Shown here: positions 53,601 through 62,565 of the stretch, piece after piece
Layout of the letters: each line of letters opens with the position of its first letter
Numbering within the stretch: position 1 is the first letter of the stretch
DNA from: Chionis minor
Taxonomy: Eukaryota; Chordata; Aves; Charadriiformes; Chionididae
Length of the DNA stretch: 64,000 nucleotides
Direction of reading: 5' to 3'
Assembly: GCA_013398295.1 (NCBI GenBank)
Contig: VZSF01003924.1
Location: 620,001-684,000, forward strand
The notes under the pieces: model-generated
What the model was told of the DNA's origin: nothing
Database searches by the model: none
Seen by the model: the letters and a program-made list of their open reading frames with translations, nothing else
Position numbers and translations under genes: made by a program

Positions 53601-56600
53601 TTTGTGAATTATGTATTCTTTAAAGAAATAAAATGACAGATTCAGTGGTGTAAATGCTTCACAGATGTAAAAAATTGTTTATTTTAGTTTTAATTCAAGC
53701 TGCCCTTCAATGGCAAGCTCAAATTCACCTAACTACCACACTATCTGTTTGCAAGTCCATGCACAGGGTTCATACTTTAATTATTATCTTAACTAAGACA
53801 ATTCATCTCATGCTAAAATAATCACCTAACACAAACGATATGAGCAAGTTGTAAACGTGCTCATTTCTCTCCAGTGAACGGCAAAGGGCTACTGTAGTGA
53901 ACAGCTCAACAGCGGACAGCACTCCGTGTAAGTGGAGATGAATTCTACTTTCACTGAACAAAGATGTAGCTGGTTCAGCTACTAATGAAAGCACATTCAA
54001 CACACTCTATCTTAGTAACTTTAAACATTTAGAGAGAGCTAGAAGTAAGAGAATTCAATTAAACAAATTAGTGAAGGGACTGATATGTCAATACTTTTTT
54101 CTACGATATTTTTTTTCAATGAAAAACAATGAGGCTTTTTTTTTTTCTCCTGAAATTCATTATTTGACATCATTATTTAAAAAATTCAGCATTTTTCACA
54201 GAAAATCATTTCAGTAACTGAAATCCAGGAAGACGGAAAGAGCACCTTGTAAAGACTTCAACTCAAAAGCAAAAGTTGGTTCCAAACCCCTGATGAAAAC
54301 TAAGCAAATACATAGCAGAGCGTTTCTACATAACATTTTCGTTACTTATTATCAACTGTTAGCCAAGTTAAGGCCACTACCACCAAAAAAAGGCTAAGTA
54401 AAAACCATGTAACATCTTGTCATTTTTATTTCTGCGAATAAAGTTAATGGTTATTTTGATATTTGAGAATTACTTCAAAAGGACTATTGTATGCTTTTAC
54501 TTACTTCAAAATCATCTTCGTAATTTGCTGAACAGTTATCAAATCCTGTGTCTGGATTATAGACATGTGTATCTTTCATTTCCTAAACAAGAAAAATAAA
54601 TGAAACTGTTAAATAATCCTACCAAAAAAAAAATTTAAATCCTTATCTGCCGAATCTTAGCTTAAATATAGACAAATGTTCTTCTCCGATATTTCTACAT
54701 TTTCAAGCAAACATACAACAAATTCAGTTTAGAAATAGAAATAAAAACGTATTAACAAGTGATAGTTATTGACTTAAAATAATAATACAGGAAGGCAAAA
54801 CAGAACCCAGTGCTATTTTGGGAAGACCAACTGTTTTCCCACCAGTATTTTTACTGGGAAAGAAAAACTGCTGTGCTGCCTATAATTTCAGTAGTATACT
54901 GTAGCTCTTATGGTGGTCTAAAAACAAAGTAAGACTGTTCTACTTTTTCAAGTATTACACAAAATTATCCCTATACCTAAGTTATACTGGAACACTCAAT
55001 CTGTTCATAAAATAGTGTGGATATTGGAACCAGGAAAACAGATACACAGATACTACAGGAAAATAAGATGGTTTTAGGCATAAATAATGTTGTTAGCATT
55101 GAATCCTCTGCAGTATTTACATGGAATAAGATTTATGGCTTCCCAGAAATAAATTCATGGTTTTCTGTAGCTTATTCAATTTGATTAAAATAATGCTATT
55201 TAATTACCACAACACGTACCCCAAACAAACATAAAGCTTAAAACAACACACACCATTCTATCTAATCTTCAGTCAGCCTTTTCCTTCAATAACCTGTTTA
55301 AAGTCACAAATGAAATTATCCATGTGTAAGGGTTTTCAACAGATTTCAAAATGGAAATAAAAGTGAGGTTTTATGAAAATAATCTAGCATAACAGCACAC
55401 CTATTACCTGATCCCACGTTTACAACCAAAGGATAGCAGCTGGCTGTCAAACGCTGAGTTAGGCACACTTTTGATCCTTTCACAACTTTTGAAGAGATAG
55501 AGCCACCTAGTTTTCACAGAACGTAGTACTTTTTCAAAAGCATTAAGGACATTTTATAGAAGTAAACAGCTTCTATGGATACATTACTTCTCAGTCATCA
55601 GCAAATTTATACAGAACAAATAAATTTTCTAATGCTGTACCCAGAAAGAGAAGTTAGAAGATACTCAAAGACCAATATACAAAAATCTTATCTTGGAAGG
55701 GCATTATATTGACATACATACTGTAACTGTTATTAATCACAAGAAAAATGTAACATTCTAAGTTTCAAAACCAAATAGTTTTACCTCTTGTCTTGTGTCT
55801 CTTTCCTCATTTTCAATGATTTTTCCTTTCTCTCTTACAGTCCTATTGAAAAAGAGAATATCAGTTTTATTGGTTAACTCAGGAAAAAAAGCACTAGTTT
55901 TGTTTTGGTTTTCTTTACTGGTTTGGTTTTTTTTTGTTGCTGTTGTTTTACAAAAATAGGTCCTTTTTCCTGTAAAGGAAAAAATAGTTGAAAACTTCAA
56001 ATAAACGGAAATATTTCTACAAATACTCTTCTAGATCTCTATTTAAGATACGAAATGACAATGAAAGACCCAAGTGAATAATCAGCTAAGAACTGCAAAA
56101 ACCTTGTCCAAATTTAATGCCTATAATTGCATTAAAACGGAAGAAAAAGTAAGTAGGAAAAAAGCTATTAAACTCACACATCTCTTAGTTGTATTAACAT
56201 CTGCACTAAACTGGAGATCAAGATCAGGCTGGCGTAATGTGCTCTAAAGCTATAAATCATAGACTGACATTCAAACCTGGCCTTTCATTCAGGGATTTTA
56301 TTTATGAGGACAATAAAATCAGGGTCACGAAGTAGGAGAAAACCAGCATCCAGCTCTGCTTTTTAACAACTTATTTGATTATTTTATAGGTAGAGCATCA
56401 GACTTCAACAAGAGAATGTTCTGACTTCTTAAGTAAGAGGGTGTTCATATATACTGCTCTTGGGCCTGACAAACATAAGAAGAGGCAACAATATAAATAA
56501 AAATGTGGCTGGATCCTCTCATAACAAATCAGAATAATTCAACTTTGACAGTGCTTGAGGCTGAACCAGGGGTTTGGGACATCCCAATAAACGATACTGC

Positions 56601-59600
56601 CTTTCTTGCCATTCAGAAATGGATAACTCCATTTTTCCCAGCTATGCATGAGTAATGATTCCCCCCAACACCCCATCAGCAACAGCTTCAAAATACAACC
56701 TGTATATTCAGCACTGCTTGACACAGTTGGGTGCCGCTGCTAGGAAGCAACCCAACATACGTATTCTGAAATACTTCTTTGTTTTTTTTCTTTTGTACAG
56801 GAATACACTTCCACAATGACAAATACACTACAACTAAGGTGATCTGCCCCATGCTTCAGCAGCAGCAGTAATACTTAGCCAATAGTGACAGTGACTTCAC
56901 TATCTCTATCAGTGCCCCCGGAAACCAGCACGCCAGCCTTCTATTTAGCTAGAAAGCTGGACTAGGGTGTAAGAATGAGAATTGTGACGGACAACATATC
57001 CTGACAGCTATACTTCAGAAAGCTGTACAGGAATTCCACATGGCTGAAGCATTAAAGAATGCAAAGACAATGAGAATATATAGAGAACTCCTGTAAGATT
57101 TTATATTTGCTAGTAATAAAACTTAGAAATATCATCCTGAAATTTTACTGATCCTACTGAGGATGACACAGACCTTTCCATTTCAAATACAACAGTAAAC
57201 TTGCGCTATACATATACATCTCTCTAATGTTTCAGATACCATTCAGAAGAGGAACTAAGTAGAGATATTCAAATTAAAATAAACAATGGACTAGAGCATT
57301 GTATAGTTCATCAGGAACCTTGCATGTGCACACGACTGCATAGTGATTTTCCAGGTGGTACAATACAGCATTTCTGTCTGCCAAACTAAGTGCCCAGATT
57401 AATACATATGTAGTTTGCAAGGACTACAAATATGTCTTGCTATCCTGGGGCAGAAAAAAAAAAATGGAATACGAAGACATACATTTTTATATGTATCCTC
57501 TTAGAGGCAAAACACAAATTTATTTATTTTTTAGTTGCTATAGTATTGTCAAAAGGGCCTAAGAAAAAGATTATATTCACCTTAGATGTTTGAGACCAAG
57601 AATTCACGCCAATTGTTTTGGTGGTGACTGAATCTTAGTAGATACCATATAGTATATACTTATTTTGAATCTCTGAATTTACCTTGCACGTTGATGGCTC
57701 ATTTCTGCTTGAATCCTCTCCTCTTTTTGGTATTCGCCATTCTGTAAAAGAAGTCACAATATTCATGTGTCAGAAATGCTGACAGAAACGTCAGGAAATA
57801 CATATGTGAACCTGTAGTAGTAGTAGCAGTATTAAACTGTAAGAAAGGTTTTTACTGAATTATTTCAACACACATACTACTTTTTTATGAGTCATTGTTT
57901 GTAAGAAGTTCTATGTATGAAGTAACATCAGTCTTAACAGAACTAACCCTTAGGTCACGCTTCTTTCTTTCATTTTCTCTACTTTTTACTCTCTCAGTAG
58001 CTTCTGCTGGTTGCCCTTCTCTGTCTCCATGGGAAGATCCCTCTTTAGATCTCTTTGATTTATGGGTTTTTTCCTCTTCCTTTTCATATCGTTTATGACT
58101 TCTCTCTTTTGAGACCCTCTCTTTTCCTGGCCCAACAGAATATTCTTTTTTTTCTCTGTGTCTTCTTTCTCCCTCTTTATCCAGCTCTCGATCTTTCTGT
58201 AACTTATGTACAGGTTCACTTTCTTCAACTTTGTAGGCTAAAAACTTGTCAATGCTCTTTTTAGTATCATTATCCTGGAAAGACAAAAAGAACAATACAG
58301 AGTTAGAAAGATCTCCAAAACTTTGTAAGTACCTAATCTCTTTCTGTCATGTGGATCTTCCAGCTTTTTTTTTTTTCTTCAATCTCTCATGATGGCAAGT
58401 TTCAAATTATCATATCACTTGAGATTCTGATTTTTTCTTCTGGGACATCGCATACTTTGCTACAGAAAATTCTTTGGGTTATGTGTTCTTCACATAAAAA
58501 TTTAATTCTTTGTTTACTAGGTGATCTAACAAAAAATAGGATGTATATTTACCAAAATCATGGTAATAAAGGCATAAATAGCAGACAGAAAAATTTGATG
58601 TAGCTGTGTGAAAATAAAGCAATGCTTGCTCTGCAAATTTTATTTTATTTTTAATTTAAAAAAAGAATGAAGCATGTCCTTAAAATCAAATGACTCAGAT
58701 CTGTTGGTATGTAAGGACCTTACTATCTTTGCATCTCTTGGATTTTTTGGGAACAGGAGTCTGATCCAATTTCTTTATTATTCTACAATTTTATTTTAAT
58801 CCATTATGAAACATTTCATTCCTTTCCCTTCCTTTACCTTCTTTTCTATATGTCTTCTTTCTCGCTCTTCGCTTCTTGTTTTATCCTCCTCTAGAAAACA
58901 GATGTATAAATTAATGAAAAAAATTATTAAACTCAAACTCTGGACATAATTAACTCTAGCATGTAGAAAACAGTATTTCAGTGATGTGGGTTTTGTAAAA
59001 TATAAAAGCTTTCTAAAAATAAATTAATATTCTGTTGAAATTCTCTCACCAAAGCTGGTTACTCCTTTTTCTTTCCTAATAAATCCCTCTGTTCTTGATT
59101 CTCTCGTGTAATGGTAAGAGTAATGACACATGCTACTAACTTCAGCAAACACCCTGCAACTTGGGGATTCAAATGGATCACTCAATAGAGAATGTCTAAG
59201 CTGGAAGGTACTTACTCTCTTCAAGTCAAGTGACAAAAAAAAAAAAACCACCATAGTGACATTCACCCTCTCTTCAGAGGAATGGAAACAAGCATCAAAA
59301 TTTTTAAAAGCACCAAAATACTCGGTTACCACAAGATTCCATAAAGACACACATTTCAGTAGATACACTCACCTGCCTGTCTTTATCCTCTGTGTCCAGA
59401 TGGGGTATAGTTTCAGAGTATTTCTATCTAAATATCAAAATACTTCAAAGTACAACAACCCAAAGCAACTTACCCAAATGACGCCTGCTTTCTCTTCTTC
59501 TGTAATGTTCTTTCTCTCTGTCTTCAAATGATTTCAGACTGTTTTGTGTATCTATTTGCTTTATCTCATGTTTTTTATGCTTTTTGTCTCTTTCTCTATT

Positions 59601-61507
59601 GCTCTCCCTGTCTTTATCTTTTGGTACATGGTATCTTTCCTTCTCCAAGCTTGACTCTTGAAGCCTATCTTTGTATCGCTCTCTGTTTCCTTCTCTCTGG
59701 TGCTCTTTTCCCCTTTCTCTCTCTCTCATTTTACCTCTTTCACCAGATTTAAATCTTTCTCTCTCTCTTGTTCTTTCCCTACTCTTCCCTCTGTCTTTGC
59801 GTTCATATTTATGAGTGTCTGTGTCATGAACAGACTTCTCTTTCTGTGGTTTCTTTTCTCTGTGCTTTTGGTCTTCATTTTGACTATCCAGCTGTGATGC
59901 CTGAAATAAATAAAAAAAAAAATAAAATTCTATTATAATAATTCAGCAATCTATTTAGTTATAGTATATCCACATTAAAAAAAAAGCAGATCGATAACTA
60001 TGAATTTAATTTCCCAAACTGTATTAAAATGCTGATCTATTTCTAGGTTTACTTTGCAAAATTACTAACATTATGTCTGTACTTACTATAAAAAGAACTA
60101 ATAAATAAAATAAATAATAAGCTGCATTTTCAATGTATTTGAAAATAATTTGTTAAAAAAATTAATTTTACTGTGGAACTGTGCATTCTGTTTAGAGCTA
60201 GATTGAAAAGCTAACTAAGCATCTTAAAGCTGTTAGTTCATGTAGACAGAACCTGGGCCATCTTGCAAAATGTTACAGCCATACACAATAATAATAGACA
60301 ACTGGGCATCCTGCAGCTGCCTTTAGAATAGATTAGCTTTTACTTGAACAGAAAGCAGCATATAAAGACCATGAAAGAAGATTTTTGGCCTAGATCCCTT
60401 TAAGATGCAACTATTCTTAAGTTTTTCTAAAGGCATAAGAGATTATATTTTAACCTTCCTGAAGCAAGCACAACTCCCACTGATTTCACTATATGCACAA
60501 TTTCAGCTATTTACTCAATGTCGAACAAACAGCACTTGCTTTGATTACAGCCAATGAATAAAGTGAATTAAACTTTAACTGTATCCATCTGTTTCACAGA
60601 AATGAACGTCCAACCACACCACTTCTGTTGGAATTAAAGCATTTCAACTCAAATTTGTTAGCTTTAGCCCACATGGAAGTAATGGAAAAGTTACTAAATA
60701 GCTAAAAAATAAGTATAAGTACTGGCACTGAAATAATGGGGAGATAGGTAATAAAGGAACAAGTAGGATATTTTAGTTTATCAAAAGACTAATGAATGTC
60801 TGCACAAGACATAGAAAAGAAGATACACATTGGAAGACAGCTTTTAAAAAAAATACAGTGCAAAATATCAGTATCAGTGATCTTACTGACTGGAGCCTGA
60901 ATGCGTATTGACCAGTGAATAAATACGCATTCACTGGTCACGTGCTTTTAAACTGTTTAAAAGCACGTGACAAATATAATAGATGATAAAAAAATGCAGA
61001 ACATAATAGACATTTAGGAAACTTAATAAGTATATATAAAGCAGAGCTATAATTTGAATTTGGGTGGCCAGCAAATCAGACCCCATTGTATGCTGTGCAA
61101 TTACCACAACAATGGTGTTTGTTCCATTTACCTAATTAAGAAATCTGTAGAGTAATCCTATATGACCTGTGAAGCTAGAAACAGTTGAGTGGGCCAGCCT
61201 CCGGACAAGCTTGGACTAGACAGATTCCAGAACAGTCAGTTGTAGCCAGAAATTTAACAGGCACACACTGAGGTTCAGTGCCACGGATTTAAAGAGTCTG
61301 GTGTACCAAAAAGCCTTAAAGAGCTATTATAGGTCCACAAGGCAGATTGGCTAATAGAACAGTCAACCCTCTATGTTTAGACTGTTAATAAATTCCATTG
61401 CTGTAAAGTAACTTAACATCAAAAATCATAGAAATAAAATAAAATAAAATTACCCTAAGATGTTTCCTAAGTTCTTCTGATTTCCATGTATCTTCTCTGG
61501 TTCTTCT
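35471..61507 (-). CDS. DYNC2I1: DYNC2I1 (WDR60), dynein-2 intermediate chain 1, 23 exons; first exon missing
   Basis: Known role of the family: an intermediate chain of cytoplasmic dynein-2, paired with WDR34 (DYNC2I2), that carries light chains and drives retrograde transport in cilia; human mutations cause short-rib thoracic dysplasia. Seen here: 23 exons, all with GT donors and AG acceptors and matching phases, that join into 1,023 codons plus TAG. Human WDR60 is about 1,066 residues as I recall. Residues about 1-350, counted from the first visible exon, are very rich in Arg, Glu and Lys. An Asp/Glu patch follows at about 340-370. WD repeats run from about 565 to 970, with typical signatures such as [34 protein letters not shown] and SSNIYVWDL. 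The C-terminal tail contains [12 protein letters not shown]. The few codons of exon 1 are expected upstream and the visible frame starts in phase 0. No in-frame stop or frameshift is present. Family assignment rests on recognised protein sequence; no database search was run. Confidence 0.95.
36717..36940 (-). CDS. DYNC2I1: DYNC2I1 coding exon, 22nd visible (224 nt), last WD repeats
   Basis: Phase 0 start, [21 protein letters not shown] final repeat [20 protein letters not shown] leads to [11 protein letters not shown], and the exon ends at AIPSE plus two bases. Acceptor ATGATATAG, donor GTAAGT. Confidence 0.96.
38130..38261 (-). CDS. DYNC2I1: DYNC2I1 coding exon, 21st visible (132 nt)
   Basis: Forty-four codons, phase 0 at both ends. 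[18 protein letters not shown] runs on to [15 protein letters not shown], which joins [11 protein letters not shown] of the next exon to form a WD repeat. Acceptor ATTATTCATAG, donor GTATGA. Confidence 0.93.
38513..38609 (-). CDS. DYNC2I1: DYNC2I1 coding exon, 20th visible (97 nt)
   Basis: One base completes Ser, then [18 protein letters not shown] and [10 protein letters not shown], ending in phase 0. Acceptor GTTTTTCCTAG, donor GTGAGT. The segment has the strand pattern of a WD repeat without the WD pair. Confidence 0.92.
38864..38924 (-). CDS. DYNC2I1: DYNC2I1 coding exon, 19th visible (61 nt)
   Basis: Two bases complete Gly, then [19 protein letters not shown] plus two bases of Ser. Acceptor ATAATTTTAG, donor GTAAGA. 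Confidence 0.9.
40178..40229 (-). CDS. DYNC2I1: DYNC2I1 coding exon, 18th visible (52 nt)
   Basis: Phase 0 start, [17 protein letters not shown] plus one base. Acceptor CTTTTCAG, donor GTGAGT. It continues the strand begun by NMW in the previous exon. Confidence 0.92.
41292..41353 (-). CDS. DYNC2I1: DYNC2I1 coding exon, 17th visible (62 nt), WD repeat
   Basis: Two bases complete Glu, then [20 protein letters not shown] in phase 0. Acceptor CCTTCCACAG, donor GTGAGT. A second AG lies 23 nt inside, after CCATTTCAG. It looks like a good acceptor but would shift the frame and meet a TGA within six codons, so the upstream AG is chosen. Confidence 0.92.
41522..41732 (+). mobile_element. CR1 LINE 3' end in a DYNC2I1 intron
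   Basis: About 210 bp running from a match to the ORF2 C-terminus (ACTCTCTTTACTGAAAGGG, then GGTGGTC) to GTAGGTCCCTTCCAAC and a degenerate ATTCTGT tail. It is antisense to DYNC2I1, 5'-truncated and has a worn tail. Confidence 0.8.
42425..42538 (-). CDS. DYNC2I1: DYNC2I1 coding exon, 16th visible (114 nt)
   Basis: Length divisible by three but out of phase: two bases complete Asp, then [20 protein letters not shown] and further to SSLSYQE plus one base. Acceptor TTAATTACAG, donor GTATGT. Confidence 0.92.
45271..45433 (-). CDS. DYNC2I1: DYNC2I1 coding exon, 15th visible (163 nt), best WD repeat
   Basis: Phase 0 start, [20 protein letters not shown] followed by [11 protein letters not shown]: a textbook WD repeat with its GT-DG-L-VWD pattern. 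It ends at VPTFST plus one base. Acceptor CTTAACAG, donor GTTAGT. Confidence 0.96.
45987..46159 (-). CDS. DYNC2I1: DYNC2I1 coding exon, 14th visible (173 nt), WD repeat
   Basis: Two bases complete an Asp codon, then [23 protein letters not shown]-type strand [11 protein letters not shown] follows, and the exon ends at VLICDSE in phase 0. Acceptor TGGTTTAG, donor GTATGT. Confidence 0.95.
47044..47173 (-). CDS. DYNC2I1: DYNC2I1 coding exon, 13th visible (130 nt)
   Basis: Phase 0 start, [20 protein letters not shown], ending NQPFLH plus one base. The acceptor TTTGAAAG is purine-rich and poor; the donor is GTAAGG. The phase match on both sides supports the borders. Confidence 0.88.
47498..47592 (-). 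CDS. DYNC2I1: DYNC2I1 coding exon, 12th visible (95 nt)
   Basis: Two bases complete a Gly codon, then [20 protein letters not shown] and [11 protein letters not shown], ending in phase 0. Acceptor CGTTAG, donor GTACAC, the weakest donor in the gene. The next exon continues VIAVLLEED, which together looks like the first strand pair of the WD domain. Confidence 0.9.
47960..48071 (-). CDS. DYNC2I1: DYNC2I1 coding exon, 11th visible (112 nt)
   Basis: Starts in phase 0 with [18 protein letters not shown] and ends at ESALVSG plus one base. Acceptor TACTTTAG, donor GTGAAG, which is weaker than average. This segment leads into the propeller. Confidence 0.92.
48597..48726 (-). CDS. DYNC2I1: DYNC2I1 coding exon, 10th visible (130 nt)
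   Basis: One base completes a Lys codon, then [20 protein letters not shown], and the exon ends at GKMNTKQ in phase 0. Donor GTGGGT. The acceptor CATTCTATAG follows a (CT)13 microsatellite that supplies the pyrimidine tract. Confidence 0.93.
48743..48768. repeat. (GA)13 / (CT)13 microsatellite next to a splice acceptor
   Basis: Thirteen uninterrupted GA units on the plus strand. On the transcribed minus strand this is a (CT)13 tract ending 14 nt before the acceptor AG (48727-48728) of the exon at 48597-48726. Confidence 0.95.
51476..51578 (-). CDS. DYNC2I1: DYNC2I1 coding exon, 9th visible (103 nt)
   Basis: Two bases complete a Glu codon, followed by [20 protein letters not shown] and then a Ser/Gln/Arg-rich segment ending SKQ. 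Acceptor CTATCACAG, donor GTAAGT. A second AG 17 nt inside the exon (CTGTCAG) is a possible alternative acceptor, but using it would shift the frame. Confidence 0.88.
53125..53320 (-). CDS. DYNC2I1: DYNC2I1 coding exon, 8th visible (196 nt), Asp/Glu-rich
   Basis: Starts in phase 0 with [20 protein letters not shown], then a helical-looking stretch that includes [12 protein letters not shown], and ends at KQEPIM plus one base. Acceptor TTTTAAAG, donor GTATGT. In this family the region between the charged N-terminus and the propeller carries the dynein light-chain contacts; which residues do so here cannot be told. Confidence 0.95.
54505..54582 (-). CDS. DYNC2I1: DYNC2I1 coding exon, 7th visible (78 nt), start of acidic patch
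   Basis: Twenty-six codons, phase 0 at both ends. It encodes [16 protein letters not shown] and ends at NYEDDFE. Acceptor CTTGTTTAG, donor GTAAGT. Its acidic end is echoed at the start of the next exon. Confidence 0.92.
55785..55842 (-). CDS. DYNC2I1: DYNC2I1 coding exon, 6th visible (58 nt)
   Basis: One base completes the shared Arg codon, then [19 protein letters not shown]. Acceptor TTTTTCAATAG, donor GTAAAA. It ends in phase 0. Confidence 0.9.
57683..57741 (-). CDS. DYNC2I1: DYNC2I1 coding exon, 5th visible (59 nt)
   Basis: Starts in phase 0 and ends with two bases of an Arg codon. Encodes [19 protein letters not shown]. Acceptor CTTTTACAG, donor GTAAAT. Confidence 0.9.
57948..58274 (-). 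CDS. DYNC2I1: DYNC2I1 coding exon, 4th visible (327 nt)
   Basis: 109 codons, phase 0 at both ends, so skipping it would keep the frame. It begins [18 protein letters not shown] and continues in a Lys/Glu/Arg-rich stretch to KKRDLR. Acceptor TTTCCAG, donor GTTAGT. Two other reading frames in this stretch are also open by chance because of the purine bias. Confidence 0.95.
58838..58890 (-). CDS. DYNC2I1: DYNC2I1 coding exon, 3rd visible (53 nt)
   Basis: Two bases complete a Glu codon from the previous exon, then [17 protein letters not shown] follows. Acceptor TTTCTAG, donor GTAAAG; it ends in phase 0. Joining it directly to the exons on either side keeps the frame open, so no extra exon is needed between 58891 and 59473. 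Confidence 0.9.
59474..59900 (-). CDS. DYNC2I1: DYNC2I1 coding exon, 2nd visible (427 nt), Arg/Glu/Lys-rich
   Basis: This is the longest exon, with a TTTCAG acceptor and a GTAAGT donor; it starts in phase 0 and leaves one base. It encodes a low-complexity charged segment dominated by RER, REK and KDR runs and ends at RRESRRHL. The coding strand is strongly purine-rich throughout, so the plus strand looks like a TCT/CTT tract. The charged composition suggests a disordered N-terminal extension. Confidence 0.95.
60899..60971. repeat. Cluster of three overlapping perfect inverted repeats
   Basis: Three perfect arm pairs overlap within 73 bp. Arms 60899-60909 and 60922-60932 read GAATGCGTATT and its complement. 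Arms 60909-60919 and 60930-60940 read TGACCAGTGAA and its complement. Arms 60937-60953 and 60955-60971 are 17 bp with a one-base centre and read GTCACGTGCTTTTAAAC and its complement. The last pair carries two CACGTG E-boxes. It lies in a DYNC2I1 intron. Function unknown. Confidence 0.9.
61454..61507 (-). CDS. DYNC2I1: DYNC2I1 coding exon, 1st visible (54 nt)
   Basis: Eighteen codons, phase 0 at both ends, reading [18 protein letters not shown]. It has a pyrimidine-rich acceptor ending TTCTAG and a GTAATT donor. It matches the start of the conserved N-terminus just after the few residues of exon 1. The following junction reads AGG|GCA. Confidence 0.9.
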
Positions 61508-62017
61508 CTAGAATAGAAAAGCCAGCAAAAGACTGAGCAATCAATTTGCATTGAGAAGTAAATCACTTAAAGAGTAGTTTTCAAAGGAAAGGATCAAGGT
61601 ATATATGGCAAGCAGCACTTAATTTTGTTATGTAAGCATTAATTTCACTTAGCCTTAACGTGTATACTTACAGCGTGAGTACTTACAGTGTATACTTACA
61701 CATGATTTGAGAGGACCTGGAAGAAGTGTGAAGCTTCTGGTTTAGATAACCCAGACTTTGACTGGGTTATCTAGCTCTGTGTATTCACGGTAACCAGTTT
61801 TGAGGTCAGTGCCTATGGTGGATGACAAAGTGGCCCTTTATGAAGGCTCAAAATTGGCCTTCCAATGACAGTCATTCAACTATGTGGTCGTTACAGACCA
61901 CACGGGTACACCCAGTCAGGCCACTTTTGTGAAGTAATCAATGTATCAATGTCATTAGCTTCAACATCCTGCTCTATTAGATCTAACTTCAAAATCCCTG
62001 GTCAGGGATCTATTCAG
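61508..62017. other. Sequence upstream of first visible DYNC2I1 exon
   Basis: Expected to be DYNC2I1 intron 1. It contains the hairpin at 61743-61773 and short repeated TACTTACAG-type words at about 61668-61701. No start exon was found. Confidence 0.5.
61743..61773. repeat. Perfect 12-bp hairpin with 7-nt loop
   Basis: TAGATAACCCAG, loop ACTTTGA, then its exact complement, located about 240 bp upstream of the first visible DYNC2I1 exon. It is too short for a typical microRNA precursor and has no poly-T tail to suggest a terminator. Confidence 0.8.
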
Positions 62018-62565
62018 GTGAGGTTTTAATATCTCTGAGGTTGGAGTTTGTCTGGGCAACCTGGTTTTCAGGTTTGATCACTCTCATTTGAAAATGTTTT
62101 CTTATACCGAATGATAATTTCCCTTGCTGATAGTTAGGGCCACCGCCTTCTGTCCTCTCACTGTACATCTCAGAGAAGAATTCAGCTCCATCTTTTCCAT
62201 AGCTCCTCTGTACATACTTGAAGACAGCAGTCAGGTCTCCTATTAGTTTTCTTTTCTCTAGCCTGAGCCGCTCCTTAGCCTCCTTCCCACATGCATTAGG
62301 GCTCCAGCCCCACAGCCACCTGCGCGTCTCGCTCTGGAATCTCTTTAGTACCGCGGGCACTAAAACCAGACACAGCAACACAGGCAGGGCCTCACAAGTG
62401 CTGAGCAGAGGAGAAGAGTCTTCCCTACACCCGTTAGCTGTGGTCTTCATGACACAGATAATCAGTACGCAGTTAGCCATAACCACCTGAAGAGCACCCT
62501 GATGACTTACGTTCAAGATTCTGTCCACCAGGAGCCCCACATCCTTTTTCTGCAGAACCACTCAC
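62018..62565 (-). mobile_element. CR1 LINE 3' fragment, old copy
   Basis: The minus strand keeps a recognisable remnant of the C-terminal end of CR1 ORF2: LRLEKRKLIGDLTAVFKYV, then FSEMYSERTEG and KLSFGIRKHFQMRVIK. Upstream DNA resembles CR1 sequence about a GATGTGGGGCTCCTGGTGG segment. It is more diverged than the copies at 18.0 and 22.5 kb and 5'-truncated. The long open frame here is this remnant, not a host gene. Confidence 0.75.

Larger units (their letters stand above)
48727..61453 (-). other. DYNC2I1 introns of the N-terminal half
   Basis: Larger introns at 48727-51475, 51579-53124, 53321-54504, 54583-55784, 55843-57682 and 59901-61453. Apart from a (GA)13 run (48743-48768) and the inverted-repeat cluster at 60899-60971, they look unique. 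Confidence 0.8.

Noticed and set aside
57895..58264. Plus-strand open frames over the charged exon
   Set aside because: Mirror frames of the purine-rich DYNC2I1 exon.
59024..59368. Possible additional DYNC2I1 exon in this intron
   Set aside because: The neighbouring exons join in phase without it (G|AG forms Glu), and the peptide does not look like the charged N-terminus.
61743..61773. Hairpin as a microRNA precursor
   Set aside because: The stem is only 12 bp and does not extend; microRNA precursors need a much longer stem.
62010..62561. 183-codon open frame, minus strand
   Set aside because: Its second half is a decayed CR1 ORF2 end; the rest lies in the same repeat.
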